Source of the DNA: Phlyctochytrium arcticum | Lineage: Eukaryota; Chytridiomycota; Chytridiomycetes; Chytridiales; Chytridiaceae | DNA length: 64,000 bases | Direction: 5' to 3' | Assembly: GCA_025602905.1 (NCBI GenBank) | Contig: JAHLKI010000005.1 | Location: forward strand, 1,054,001-1,118,000 | In this document: one piece after another, positions 45,199 to 54,754 of the stretch | Position numbering within the stretch: the stretch's first letter is position 1 | Layout of the letters: each line of letters opens with the position of its first letter | Notes under the pieces: model-generated | Databases searched by the model: none | Seen by the model: the letters and a program-made list of their open reading frames with translations, nothing else | What the model was told of the DNA's origin: nothing | Made by a program: the position numbers and the translations under genes

Positions 45199-46697
45199 TC
45201 ACAAATACATCGTTAGCCATTTGTCTCGCAAACCACTTTCGGCATCGTGATAGATTTTCTGTTCTTCAGGCTCACAATTCGCGTTAAATAATGACAAAAA
45301 AAGCCGATCTTGCAGTAGGGAACGCTCTCCTGCACTCTCGGCTAAATCTTGTAGTCGGATGAGTTGTGATGTCTCCGGGGATATATGGACAAGTTTGATA
45401 CGTTTCTTAAGTGGACTTTCTGGGAAGCCGGAGACCTCGCGATTGATCTGCTCGAAACCCTTCATGGTAATTCCGATATCATGCAATTCGTGTGCACCAA
45501 GCAGAACAGCCATCTTAAGTGCGCCTAACCCTTTCTTTCGATCATCAAGGGTGATGATACGCAACTCTTTTTTTTTAGCGCCTTCCTGTGGTGTGAAAAA
45601 TAACACCTTCCAAGAATCGCGCAGATCCGTAAGAATAATAACTCCGGTTGCAGTTTTTTCTGGCACGGGATCCCGCAAAAATAAACACGCCTCGGCAATC
45701 GCTTGTCTCTCTGCCTGCTTGTCGACCTGTTTCTTCAGTTTGATAAAGCATACTGAATTACTTGCGACCACCACTCGGAGATCCGTTCTTGCACGTAGAG
45801 GAAATGTGAATTTCGCTTTCCGCGTTTCGTTATACTTTTCGATGATCACTTCAGTCTCCAAATCAAACTTTAGAGCATTTTTGAGCCATTTGATGCATTC
45901 AGGCGCTTGATCAGGCTCAGGCTTCGGACCCCAATTGAAGGGTTGAACATCGTCTATAGAGGGTGTTATCTCTAATGCATCCTTGCCCTATGTGAAGGAT
46001 TAGCAAAGGCAGAAAACGCTTGCGCAGACAAAACCTACTAACTTCACGGATAATTTGAATATTCGCGCTCTCGAGAACTTCTTTAATCTCATCGCTGTTG
46101 ATGGTGGAACCGTTCCTTGTTCTTTCTGTGATATTACGATCAAAGATTATCCTTTGATGATGAGCATGTCATCAAGAGACATGTCGTATACAAAACACAC
46201 GTACCTTCTTGCTTCCTCAACTCATGTACAAATTTAGGTAAAAGCCGTTCATACAATCGACTTTCAAGCCGCCCTTCACTATCTAAACGACCAACACAAT
46301 TATCATCAACAACTGCTCGACAGTGATTATCAACCCGAATCGCTCCCTTACCACTTGTCGTCGCCTGAACTCGATCCGGCACTACAATCTGCAGCGGGTT
46401 CTGTTCGGTGTCCTTCAGGTCCTTCAGTTTCTCGCGTGAATCCAGACCTTTCAGAGTCGTGTTTGAGTCGATATCGGCTTTCAGAGCGGCTTCGCTGGCG
46501 TAGACTTTGAGGCGTCCCGCGCTCACGTCCTTCCAGTCAGACAGAAGCGGATCTGTTCTCCACTTGTTCCAAACGGCGTCGCGCAACTGAAAGACCTTCT
46601 TGTTCTTTTCGAGAGTAACAGCGTCGACTCCTGAGACGGTATCGCCCATTTCATCAACTAACTGATAATAAAAGTCCTGCATGGTAGTGCTAGCCAT
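45199..46697 (-). CDS. Crinkler (CRN)-like protein inside the Polinton
   Basis: Three exons (46697-46205, 46135-region start at 46125 to 46043, and 45987-45199) join in frame to 454 residues. The N-terminal 130 residues match the Crinkler header: VFQLRDAVWNKWRTDPLLSD, GRLKVYASEAALKAD, and after GLDS a QNPLQIVVPDRVQA ending. The C-terminal half (CIKWLKNALKFD, EACLFLRDPVP, GVIILTDLRDSWKVLFF) resembles the effector domains of the nuclease-like CRN group, where a strand with LTDLxxxW is common. Crinklers are known in oomycetes and chytrids as secreted or host-directed proteins; no signal peptide is evident here. It is the only Polinton gene with introns, which points to capture from the fungal genome. 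Its first 40 bases overlap the tail of the truncated PolB frame. Confidence 0.7.
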
Positions 46698-48976
46698 CGC
46701 TGCGAGTTTGTGCGGTTGACGTTGCCAGTTGATTGCCAACCGCCATGTTTTGGTCTGTCTTTGAAATGAAAGTTGCCATTGTTAAGTGACCGGTAAGAGT
46801 TTCCCGACTTGATAATGCCTGTAATGGTAGAGATTTGGTTTCCTTTTGCCTTTTCGGCTTCCAACCACTCACAAACCCATACTTCCTGAACAGTCCATCC
46901 CAAGTTCTCCAATTGAGTTTTCCTCCATTGTGTTCTGAGATACAACTCGCCAAAAGTAACATCTCCATATCGTTGGTTGATGTCTTCAGGTTTGTAACAT
47001 TTGGGAGATCCATGCCAATAACATCCTTGAACTTCAATAATCAAGTGTTCATCGGGAATTGCAAAATCTGGCTCAACGGGTTTGCTACTTCCTATGTTGA
47101 TTGATATTTTTGCAGCACCGCAACGTACTTTATCCTTTCCATGAGTACGAAACACCTCCTTCTCGTATGCCTTTTCAACTTTGGACATCAATCCCCGAGG
47201 TTTGGCAAATTCTTGTAAAGCGTTAGCAAGATGGTGTTTGAGAACGTTCATGTCGAACGACGACGAATTGAACCCATAAACAGGCACCTCTTCAATCCAA
47301 TCAATCAAACGTGAACAAAGTCGCCCCTTTCCTTTATCATCGATATCCGGATGGTTGTGAATAGACTTGAAAACTTGTTCAAAATCCTGATAAATCGTCG
47401 ACAGCGGCTCTTCACGAGAATAAGTCATAAGGTGAATCGCTTTTTGGAGAACCTCCTGTGTGGACAGTGTCCTTCCCAGTTCATCGGCAATTGAAACAAA
47501 CGCAGGTTCACCAATGACGCCTTTAAAGCAAGTTGTGAATGAAATTGACATAAGTTCCAATTGCGCATCTATTATCAGTTTTTCACCATTGACAGGCGTT
47601 TTAAAATCTTGCAAGTTGTAAGTTTCAGTATCAAAACCAATAAAAAAGGGGTAATCCGTGTAGGGAATCTGAATACCCAAGTTTCTTAGTTCTCTCAAGA
47701 CAGGCGTGCAAGTCGCATAGAAACCACCTGGAAATTCAATTCGCGATTGAAGAGAGCATTCTTTGTAATGTCGCATCAAGTTTCTAGAGTCCTCAAAGAT
47801 GGCATCGCAGGAATCACAAATATAGGAATTGGCAAAGACATTCTTCTTGGTAATGAACGAAAAGTGGTGTTCACCTGCTTCATTCGTATATAAATTCACG
47901 TTGATTTCAACGCCATCTTTTCGCTCTGGAGTTCGAAGCAGTCGACAGGTTCTAATTTCGTAAAGTTCGTAAACATTGATGCGACAATCAAAAGTGGCTT
48001 CCACCTTTGGAATATCGTCATATTGAAATCCCGCGTACCCTTCGTCAAATTTCTTCTTTTTGTAAAAGGCACACCAAAGCGTTTTTGCCTTTGTTGTGTA
48101 CCGGTCAAAATCCTTACTTTTGGAGGTATCCAAACCAGCAGCCAAACAAGCCCAAAAGCATAAGTTGTGTGGAATTTTCTTGAATGAAGCGACTGATTTA
48201 CTTTCCAGAATGAATTTTGGTAGTTCAATGTTTGCTCCAAGACGAAAATCAAGATTCGTTCGATAAACATATACATCATGCAGTTTCACAAATGTCCATT
48301 TAGTATCGGGTCTGGGAATTTTGTCAGATAGATTTTTGATGTACTCTAATAGTTTTTCAGTAGCAGCGTAAAACCCGGCAAGGTCTTTTACGACAACAGG
48401 ATTTTTGAACACTTCCACGTTGGGATTGGGATGATAAATCTTGTATTGATTGTTCTGGTCGGCAGGCTGAATGTTCTTTAGCATGTAGGCAAACGAAAAG
48501 TTTACTTTGTACGCCATGGTGCTAGAGTCGTGAACACCGGCTTTGATACGTTTGACAATGTCAGCCTCGTTCAAGTACGGAAATTCGAAGATGTTGAATC
48601 CCTTATTTGCCAGTCGACGGTTATGGACGGATTCCTTTTCCTTTCGATAGGCAGTCAAAGCAGCCATTTTCCGTAAAGCCTCTTGAGCATGCTCGGCATT
48701 GTAAATTTGTCGCGCCATTAGTCGAGCATCCGGCAAGTTTTGCGGTTGCTGCTGCGGTTGCGTTTGCTGCTGTTCGTGTTGTAGCGGTTGGGAAGCCGGT
48801 GCAGATTTTCTCTTCTTTCTGGCTGGTTTCAAATAGTTTCGCAAAGCAATCAAAGCAGGTGCATTGCGAACTCCTGCAGGGTTTGCGCTTTCACGGATGC
48901 GTTTTCTGACATTGCGAAAGGTTCTAGTGCCTTCTTCAATCTGCCGATTGGTGAATGGATTAATATACTTGACCAT
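46658..48976 (-). CDS. Protein-primed DNA polymerase B, truncated (exonuclease half only)
   Basis: This open frame codes 772 residues from the first good ATG (MVKYINPFTNRQIEEGTRTF); it is open up to 49177. The N-terminal region is Gln-rich, then comes a C2H2-like finger (YICDSCDAIFEDSRNLMRHY). The 3'-5' exonuclease motifs are seen in FIGFDTETYNL (Exo I) and VYGFNSSSFDMNVLKHHL (Exo II). A VSR-like endonuclease-type segment follows (PDFAIPD, VQGCYWHGSPKCY, LENLGWTVQEVWVCEW), as found before the palm in Polinton polymerases. The palm motifs DxxSLYP and YxDTDS are absent from it and from the rest of the element. The last 40 codons look random and run into the Crinkler gene. Exo III is also not found, so two deletions may have occurred. 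It cannot polymerise DNA as it stands. Confidence 0.8.
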   Translation of the reverse strand: MVKYINPFTNRQIEEGTRTFRNVRKRIRESANPAGVRNAPALIALRNYLKPARKKRKSAPASQPLQHEQQQTQPQQQPQNLPDARLMARQIYNAEHAQEALRKMAALTAYRKEKESVHNRRLANKGFNIFEFPYLNEADIVKRIKAGVHDSSTMAYKVNFSFAYMLKNIQPADQNNQYKIYHPNPNVEVFKNPVVVKDLAGFYAATEKLLEYIKNLSDKIPRPDTKWTFVKLHDVYVYRTNLDFRLGANIELPKFILESKSVASFKKIPHNLCFWACLAAGLDTSKSKDFDRYTTKAKTLWCAFYKKKKFDEGYAGFQYDDIPKVEATFDCRINVYELYEIRTCRLLRTPERKDGVEINVNLYTNEAGEHHFSFITKKNVFANSYICDSCDAIFEDSRNLMRHYKECSLQSRIEFPGGFYATCTPVLRELRNLGIQIPYTDYPFFIGFDTETYNLQDFKTPVNGEKLIIDAQLELMSISFTTCFKGVIGEPAFVSIADELGRTLSTQEVLQKAIHLMTYSREEPLSTIYQDFEQVFKSIHNHPDIDDKGKGRLCSRLIDWIEEVPVYGFNSSSFDMNVLKHHLANALQEFAKPRGLMSKVEKAYEKEVFRTHGKDKVRCGAAKISINIGSSKPVEPDFAIPDEHLIIEVQGCYWHGSPKCYKPEDINQRYGDVTFGELYLRTQWRKTQLENLGWTVQEVWVCEWLEAEKAKGNQISTITGIIKSGNSYRSLNNGNFHFKDRPKHGGWQSTGNVNRTNSQRWLALPCRTFIIS

Positions 48977-49125
48977 CGTTGTAATTGCACAAGGTTTATC
49001 CTTTGTACAAGTTACCTTGTTATATAGTATTATTTTTACCCGCAGCGTACACAGACGATTACGATGTGTGAGAAAATTCTTACGGGTCATGAATAATCTT
49101 ACGTAACAGCCCAAATCCGCGATAA

Positions 49126-49154
49126 CCTCCATAGCCTCCGGAGCCTTCGGAGGG
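49126..49154. repeat. GGAGGCT-type dispersed repeat in the polymerase/integrase gap
   Basis: The segment reads CCTCCATAGCCTCCGGAGCC then TTCGGAGGG. It contains the inverted arms CCTCCGGAGCC and lies between the integrase stop and the polymerase start. Related copies are at 45005-45023, 51011-51034, 53297-53313, 55148-55176, 56887-56918, 58977-59004 and 62979-63005. Confidence 0.65.
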
Positions 49155-49173
49155 TTGGAAGAATTGGTTGCAT

Positions 49174-50208
49174 TCAAGCACCGTCAGCATATCGGCGATT
49201 CGGAATAGTAGTTCGTTTTGCAGGGGCAAAAACCACATCTGCAGCACGTAGAGTAGCAATTTCTTTTACCCCTGCTGGGGTTCTTTCAATAAATTGTACT
49301 TTGAGTAACTGATAAGGCTTGTATGTTTTCTTTTGCAATTCTCCAGTGAGGGAGTATAGTTCAAAAGCATAGCCAGTGATTCTGCCAATTATGTATGTCT
49401 CTTTACTGTACCGTGGAATATATCCCTTGGAAAAAACATTTCGTTCTAGTTGAACTCGCACAATATCACCTATTTGCAAACACTCGAATCTGTCTAGCGC
49501 GCTGTCACTTTGTTCCATACTGTCCGGGATATCTCCATTCTTGACATTTGCCGGTTTTCTGTCAATTGTACTGTGAACTTGATTGTTGTAATTTTTAACA
49601 AAAAGGGGTAAGGAATTAACATAACCTTTTTGATTTGTTGCGGTGAAAAACCGGGCAAGATATGTTTTCAAGGTACGATTAAAACGTTCAATAATTCCTA
49701 AACGATTATGGTCTCCTGCCTGTGCCGAGAACTGATTGACATTGTACTTATTCAACACCTTCTTCATCTCAACGTTAAGAAACTCGGGTCCCGCATCCGT
49801 GGTAAGATTTTTGGGAATCCGACCTTTTTTGAAAAGTTCTTCAAACGCTGTGGCGACGGCTTTTCCAGTCTTGTTCTTTAAACTAATGCAAAAAGCAAAT
49901 CGACTATAGACATCCACAATCGTTAGAATATACCGATACCCATTGTTACTTTTGGCTACTGTCGGTAAGTCTATCAAGTCCGCTTGCCAAATACCATCCA
50001 AGGCCGGACTTACAATATGGAGAAAGTCCTTTTCCTTTCGCGGTTGAGTATGTAATTGTGCCACCTGCTGCTTTCCCACAAATCTTTGCACATCTTTCAA
50101 TTTAACGGAAAGTCCTCTCTCTTTAGCAATCTGGAAGAGTCGGTGGGCAGACACGAATCCGGTTTCTGGTTCGTAGTATAAATCTTTAAGTTTAGCATCC
50201 ACGTTCAT
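49174..50208 (-). CDS. Polinton integrase (retroviral-type, rve)
   Basis: 344 residues from ATG 50206-50208 (MNVDAKLKDLYYEPETGF); an upstream extension to 50310 lacks conservation signs. The catalytic triad has canonical spacing: Asp 77 in GIWQADLID, Asp 138 in LTTDAGPEF, and Glu 174 in GIIERFNRTLK, that is D-x60-D-x35-E. An N-terminal helical zone (SAHRLFQIAKERGLSVKLKD) precedes it and an SH3-like C-terminal part (GDIVRVQLERNVFSKGYIPR) follows. No chromodomain is seen. It should insert the linear element and make the 6-bp duplication. The frame is intact, so integration function may persist although other genes are broken. Confidence 0.92.
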   Translation of the reverse strand: MNVDAKLKDLYYEPETGFVSAHRLFQIAKERGLSVKLKDVQRFVGKQQVAQLHTQPRKEKDFLHIVSPALDGIWQADLIDLPTVAKSNNGYRYILTIVDVYSRFAFCISLKNKTGKAVATAFEELFKKGRIPKNLTTDAGPEFLNVEMKKVLNKYNVNQFSAQAGDHNRLGIIERFNRTLKTYLARFFTATNQKGYVNSLPLFVKNYNNQVHSTIDRKPANVKNGDIPDSMEQSDSALDRFECLQIGDIVRVQLERNVFSKGYIPRYSKETYIIGRITGYAFELYSLTGELQKKTYKPYQLLKVQFIERTPAGVKEIATLRAADVVFAPAKRTTIPNRRYADGA

Positions 50209-50434
50209 AGTTATTATAACTCTTACCTTGAGAAGAAAAGAATAATTCTGATTGGTTCTGCTCGTTGATTGGTTCATCCTGTTACGGTAAAGGTTACGCA
50301 AAGGTGCCACCTGATGTTACACAGGGGCCAAAATTCCATATTCTTGCCTTATAACCCTCCTTCTATAAAAGCGAGGTGGTCAACCTCTCTCCTCCCCCCT
50401 TCATATTGACCGAAATTCCTCTTTGCTTGTAACA

Positions 50435-50524
50435 ATGGCTGGCCCCAAAGCATCTTCTCGCAAAACCCGTTTCCTCAATCTCCGAAACTCGGATGCCATG
50501 GCATTTTATGTGGTTCTGGACTAA
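50435..50524 (+). CDS. Possible 29-residue leader ORF
   Basis: MAGPKASSRKTRFLNLRNSD is followed by nine residues and TAA, and ends 5 bases before the next start. It is basic and starts at the first ATG after a TATAAAAG-like stretch (50364). It may be a small protein, an upstream ORF, or exon 1 of the next gene if a 36-bp intron is used. Weak support. Confidence 0.3.
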   Translation: MAGPKASSRKTRFLNLRNSDAMAFYVVLD

Positions 50525-50529
50525 ATCGT

Positions 50530-51093
50530 ATGTCGCTCGTAGACGCAACCGATTCCGAAAAATTTCCATATACCGAAAGCGAGTATATCGATATGTTACC
50601 TGAATTCGTGCATTTCTTCAAATCGTTGGATGAAATTATAAGTCGAATTTCTGCTAATGTTATTGACGCTTCCCGAAACTTGGATTTCTCGGTGCAACGC
50701 CAGCGGATTCCCGCCGAACAATTCGTGCGCTTCATGGGTTCAGAAGAGTTTGCGCAACTTAATCGATTCTGTCCAGAGATTTCCGGAGAGATTTGTCAAC
50801 GACTTACACCGTACGTGCAAGGATATCGTCCCGTTGAATTAGACCCTTCCATCGCTCCACTTGCTGTTCCTCGTTCTCTTTTTCCGGAACAACAGGAACC
50901 CTTACTTGCTATCGAGGCACCAAAGCAGAAAAGGAAGTATAACATCAAGAAAAAAGATGCCAATGAACCTCCTCGTCAGAAAAGAAAGTACACGCGAAAG
51001 GCTAAAGTCGCCGAAGCCTCCGAAGCCTCTGGAGAGTTACCGCCGGTGCAAAACCTTTCTGAAGAATTCGTCGAAGATTCGGAGGAAAATTAA
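50530..51093 (+). CDS. Polinton orphan protein, 187 residues
   Basis: The N-terminal half (YTESEYIDMLPEFVHFFKSL) looks globular and helical. The C-terminal half is basic with two similar motifs, PKQKRKYNIKKK and PRQKRKYTRKAK, which look like AT-hook-free DNA-binding or nuclear localisation tails, then an acidic end. It is divergent from the integrase gene. It might be a DNA-condensing core protein, but this is inference; no homologue is recognised. The repeat encoding EASEASGE near the end is one of the dispersed GGAGGCT copies. Confidence 0.6.
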   Translation: MSLVDATDSEKFPYTESEYIDMLPEFVHFFKSLDEIISRISANVIDASRNLDFSVQRQRIPAEQFVRFMGSEEFAQLNRFCPEISGEICQRLTPYVQGYRPVELDPSIAPLAVPRSLFPEQQEPLLAIEAPKQKRKYNIKKKDANEPPRQKRKYTRKAKVAEASEASGELPPVQNLSEEFVEDSEEN

Positions 51094-51235
51094 GACCGCA
51101 ATTATCGCACTTTGTTCATAGCATTGTTTTTAGTATAGTCGTTGTTAGCAAAAGTTTGTTAAAATCTCATAGCACTGTATGTGGTATAGTTTCTCCATTG
51201 GTTAAAAAATATATGCGGTCATAAAATCTTTAAGG

Positions 51236-51532
51236 TCACTGTCCAAAGGATGATACGTGCGCTGCAAACTTATCACCCTTGGTGTGTATATCTTCAATTT
51301 TACGCAATCCTAAATCAGCAAAATCGCTGGCTTCTTGAACTTTTCCCTTGATTTTGTCATTAAACAGGGTATCTTGCTGAACTCCTTTGTTTACATGTTG
51401 AATAAACCTGTTGGCTTTTCCAGCCGTTTTAACTGCATCACCAAAAAAAGTTCGTGCTTTCTGTACATTCTGGGGTAGGTTTTTGTAAAATGTATTTGCT
51501 TTTGTTCTTACTTTCTGAAAGAAATTTGACAT
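51236..51532 (-). CDS. Polinton small helical protein, 98 residues
   Basis: From ATG 51530-51532 the protein is MSNFFQKVRTKANTFYKNLP followed by amphipathic helices (ARTFFGDAVKTAGKANRFIQ). It is basic and has no Cys. The size and helical, phage-internal-protein-like composition suggest a minor virion protein similar in role to adenovirus core or membrane-lytic factors, but the family is not recognised. The frame is also open 16 codons upstream. It is divergent from the 637-residue gene, 48 bp away. Confidence 0.55.
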   Translation of the reverse strand: MSNFFQKVRTKANTFYKNLPQNVQKARTFFGDAVKTAGKANRFIQHVNKGVQQDTLFNDKIKGKVQEASDFADLGLRKIEDIHTKGDKFAAHVSSFGQ

Positions 51533-51580
51533 GATTTCTTTTCTAGGTTTCTTATAAGCAGTATATAGAAAAAAACCCAA

Positions 51581-53494
51581 ATGACGGCTGTTTTCAATGA
51601 AAGTTTGGCACTACCGACAAAGAGTCCATTGACCTCGTATGAACCATCCATTCCCAATATCCAATCGCGCCAGTATGGATTTATCGCGTCGAAACCTGGC
51701 GAAACTTACAATCGGCAAATGCGCGAACCGTTTTTTATACCGAAAGGACAAGTTACTTCAGTAACGACAGATTTAAAGTATGTGCAAAATCCCAGGTTCA
51801 CTGAACTAGAATATGTGACCAAAGTTGAAAAGGATGCTGTAGAAGCGTTTTTGGCTGTGGAGAAGGAGAAGGCTCATCAATTATACTTTGACGAACTGGA
51901 TGAAGGCAATCTGTTGCCAAGGAGAGGTAGGAAAATCGTGATGCCTAGGTCAATTGGAGTTCAAACAAATTCTGATGGGACTGCAAATATATATCATCAG
52001 CCGGGCTACATCCGGCAACAAACTAATCAACAACTTGGAGACCAAACAAAGGTTGTTGAACGTCCTACTGATTCTCGAAATCCTGATAAAGCCAATGTGG
52101 TGGAAAAGAACACTATTTTAGGTCAGAATCATACAGTCAACTTGACCGACAAAGGAGCACAAACATCAACCGAAGTCGGGAGAATAGGTTCTACAAACAA
52201 GGTCGAAATCAAAAGTAGAGATATCAGTCCTATTCAATTTCCGGCGGACAGCATGACAAAGGATTTTAGATATTCGCCCTTGAGAGACGTCAAGTATCCG
52301 TCTCCTACTGAATTCAAAATATTGAGCCCACAGAGTGATAAGTTTTTCTCTCCGTTGGAAGAAAGTAAGGATGAACTCGCATCAACTCCATACGAACCAC
52401 CAAGTAAGCCCGAAAGTCGCAGTATTGGGACGTCTAACACCGATTTAACTGCATCAGGTAAGCCCCAAAGCCGCAGTATTGGAACGTCAAGCAAACCACA
52501 AAAACGCAGCATTGGAATTTCAAGTAAGCCCCAAAATCGTAACATTGGAACATCAAGTGACGATTTACCAACAAGACCACCAAGTCGCAGTATTGGAACA
52601 TCAAGCGATGACTTAAAACGCAGGTTTCCAAGAATTCCCAAGGAAAATAGTGAAAATGAGTTGCAAACACGTATGCACTTACTTAATGCACCTAGTATAA
52701 TTTCACTTTTCGGTGAACAGACTCCAAATTACAAGGGGAACAAAGAAGTTGTTGAGGATGAGTATGAGGCAGAACAACGATTGAAGGTACTGGGAGCACC
52801 ATTTGTTCCGACTCATAAACCCAAATCACAGCCGCCATCTCCTCCATCTCCGCGTCAACCACCTCCTCCTTCTCCTCCACCGAATTCCCGTCGACGACCT
52901 CTCGGGGGTCAAGATCCAAAGGTCATGCGAACTTCTTTGGCGATAAGAAGAGGTTTGCTTAATCTACAGGTAGTTATTCCGCCTAATTATCCTCCGCCCT
53001 TGCTACCAAGTCCAACGCCAAGAGTAGGCTCAACACAACGCACGCGAACGCCATCACCGACAGCCACAGCCCCAGCGCCAATTATTTCAACAGTTTCATC
53101 TGCACAATCCTCGGGACAAGTCCCAAATCCGGCTACATCATTAAGGCGAAAATCCCAGCCCAGACGTTCTGCCCGCTTCAATCCTTTAAATCGACCCAAT
53201 TACAAAGAACCTGATAGACGTTCAAACAAAGGGTATCTAAAGAAACGAAATCCTAGTGCCCTTCCAAACTGTGGTTGGTGCAACGCTAGCGAAATTACGG
53301 AGGCTACGGAGAGATTGCCAGCGTTGCCCGTTCTAGATTTAGATTCTCATCATATATATTTTTGTGATTATAATCATCATAAAAACATACAACATTTACA
53401 AAGCCTGGTCGGGCGCCGCGAGAGAGGTTCAAATAATATCCACAGTGTTCCCTATCATGAGAGTCCTATGGTTAAATACAGTTGTGATAAGTGA
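51581..53494 (+). CDS. Polinton repeat-containing structural-like protein, 637 residues
   Basis: The first 110 residues look ordered (ALPTKSPLTSYEPSIPNIQS; REPFFIPKGQVTSVTTDLKY). A long low-complexity part follows, with at least six units of the type SKPQSRSIGTS (52398-52620), and then a Pro-rich stretch with PPSPPSPRQPPPPSPPPNSR. The C terminus contains CGWCNASEITEATER and His-rich HHIYFCDYNHHKNIQH, perhaps a metal site. It has no known family. Its position beside the capsid genes and size suggest a virion protein or scaffold. The 3' end overlaps the convergent capsid gene by 66 bp. Confidence 0.6.
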   Translation: MTAVFNESLALPTKSPLTSYEPSIPNIQSRQYGFIASKPGETYNRQMREPFFIPKGQVTSVTTDLKYVQNPRFTELEYVTKVEKDAVEAFLAVEKEKAHQLYFDELDEGNLLPRRGRKIVMPRSIGVQTNSDGTANIYHQPGYIRQQTNQQLGDQTKVVERPTDSRNPDKANVVEKNTILGQNHTVNLTDKGAQTSTEVGRIGSTNKVEIKSRDISPIQFPADSMTKDFRYSPLRDVKYPSPTEFKILSPQSDKFFSPLEESKDELASTPYEPPSKPESRSIGTSNTDLTASGKPQSRSIGTSSKPQKRSIGISSKPQNRNIGTSSDDLPTRPPSRSIGTSSDDLKRRFPRIPKENSENELQTRMHLLNAPSIISLFGEQTPNYKGNKEVVEDEYEAEQRLKVLGAPFVPTHKPKSQPPSPPSPRQPPPPSPPPNSRRRPLGGQDPKVMRTSLAIRRGLLNLQVVIPPNYPPPLLPSPTPRVGSTQRTRTPSPTATAPAPIISTVSSAQSSGQVPNPATSLRRKSQPRRSARFNPLNRPNYKEPDRRSNKGYLKKRNPSALPNCGWCNASEITEATERLPALPVLDLDSHHIYFCDYNHHKNIQHLQSLVGRRERGSNNIHSVPYHESPMVKYSCDK

Positions 53495-54621
53495 AACGTT
53501 TGTTGAAGGTGGAGGATTAGAATGAGTTGTAATCAATCTCATGTTACCATCCGTCCCGACAAGATTCAAAGCACTGCTGACGCTTTCGTCGGCGGATTGC
53601 CAAGAATATCGCATTGTGAAACGCTTTGAATCAAAGTTGGCGAAATCAACGTCTTCACTTTCATAATTTTCAGAGTCACTCATTGAAAGAGCACCGAGAT
53701 AATAGCATCCTCAACCTTAAAATCTTCAGTTAAAGGGAGACGGTATTGACCAATTTGATACCTCCATGAAACCAAGTTGGCTTTGTCATAAATCAAACTT
53801 TTATCGGCTTTGTCATAAATCAAACTTTTATCGCCCGTTGTTGTGCCGTATTTGGCATCGTCACGGAATCTGTGCATAACCCCAACAATTCGTGAGTTCG
53901 ATAAAGGCAAAATAAAATTGTTTTGACTGGAACCACTGCATGGATTGGTCGTTTGGACTCCTTGGACATAATCCAACTCAAGATAGCGTCCTTTTCGAAT
54001 TCCGTCCCAGGCAGCCGAAAGGAATTCACCTGATGGGGTAACCAATTGGCAAACCATCCGTACATCTTCTACCACAAAATAGCCGCCGTTTGGGGCATTG
54101 GTAACGGCTTGTTGAGGAGAGTTCAATGTCGCCGTGAAATCAATTGCTTGATTGGGGAGTAAGCAAAGAGGAATTGGATTTCCATTCACATTATTCAGCA
54201 ATCCAAATCGCAAATGATGCCTTACAACTGCTGAACCTGAAGCATTCTTAATTGCATCCGTATCTCCCGTGCCTTCTAATTGACGGAGGTACTTTTTTCG
54301 TGCAACACTTTCATAAGTGTATTGTTGGGACAAATGCTCGGGATAGTCCGGATATTCTTCAGCAATCTTTCCAGAAACACGCAATGATACACTCTTGAAA
54401 TGTGCCATTAGTCCAACATCAGAAGATGTAATACCGGTATTGACCGTGCCATCTGCATTATAGTGAGTAACTCGGCAAGAAAGGTAAGACCTTTGTGGAC
54501 GAAGGAATGATGAAGGTGAATCGATAACTATCTTGACGGGCGAACCGGCTGACCGTGAATCAAATCTATCTTTAATGGGACGAAATACAGCAACATTTTC
54601 ACTTAACGCATCAGAATGCAT
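53429..54621 (-). pseudogene. Polinton major capsid protein, frameshifted
   Basis: This is the double-jelly-roll capsid candidate. The N-terminal part reads RPIKDRFDSRSAGSPVKIVI and SSFLRPQRSYLSCRV, which fits the first strands of Polinton capsid proteins. Later come FRLPDDxx-like strands such as LSNSRIVGVMHRFRDDAKYG and SWRYQIGQYRLPLTEDFKVE. At about 53705-53712 the frame stops, and the C-terminal strands continue in another frame (ANFDSKRFTMRYSWQSADES to LMIGNTVDII). Loss of one T in a GATTGC-type sequence would explain this. About 400 residues in all, shorter than the usual 450-600. A 27-bp tandem duplication (53779-53832) repeats KSLIYDKA. The start could be 54621 or a little upstream. 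Confidence 0.72.
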
Positions 54622-54754
54622 CGCAAATGCATTGCTTTGATATATCCAATTCAATTGGATGGAATAATTGGAAATGCGCTACCAGAAACTTCTGTATTAA
54701 TTGACATTCGAGTTTTCTTATTGAATGTCAACCAAAAAAAAATATTCAACTTGC

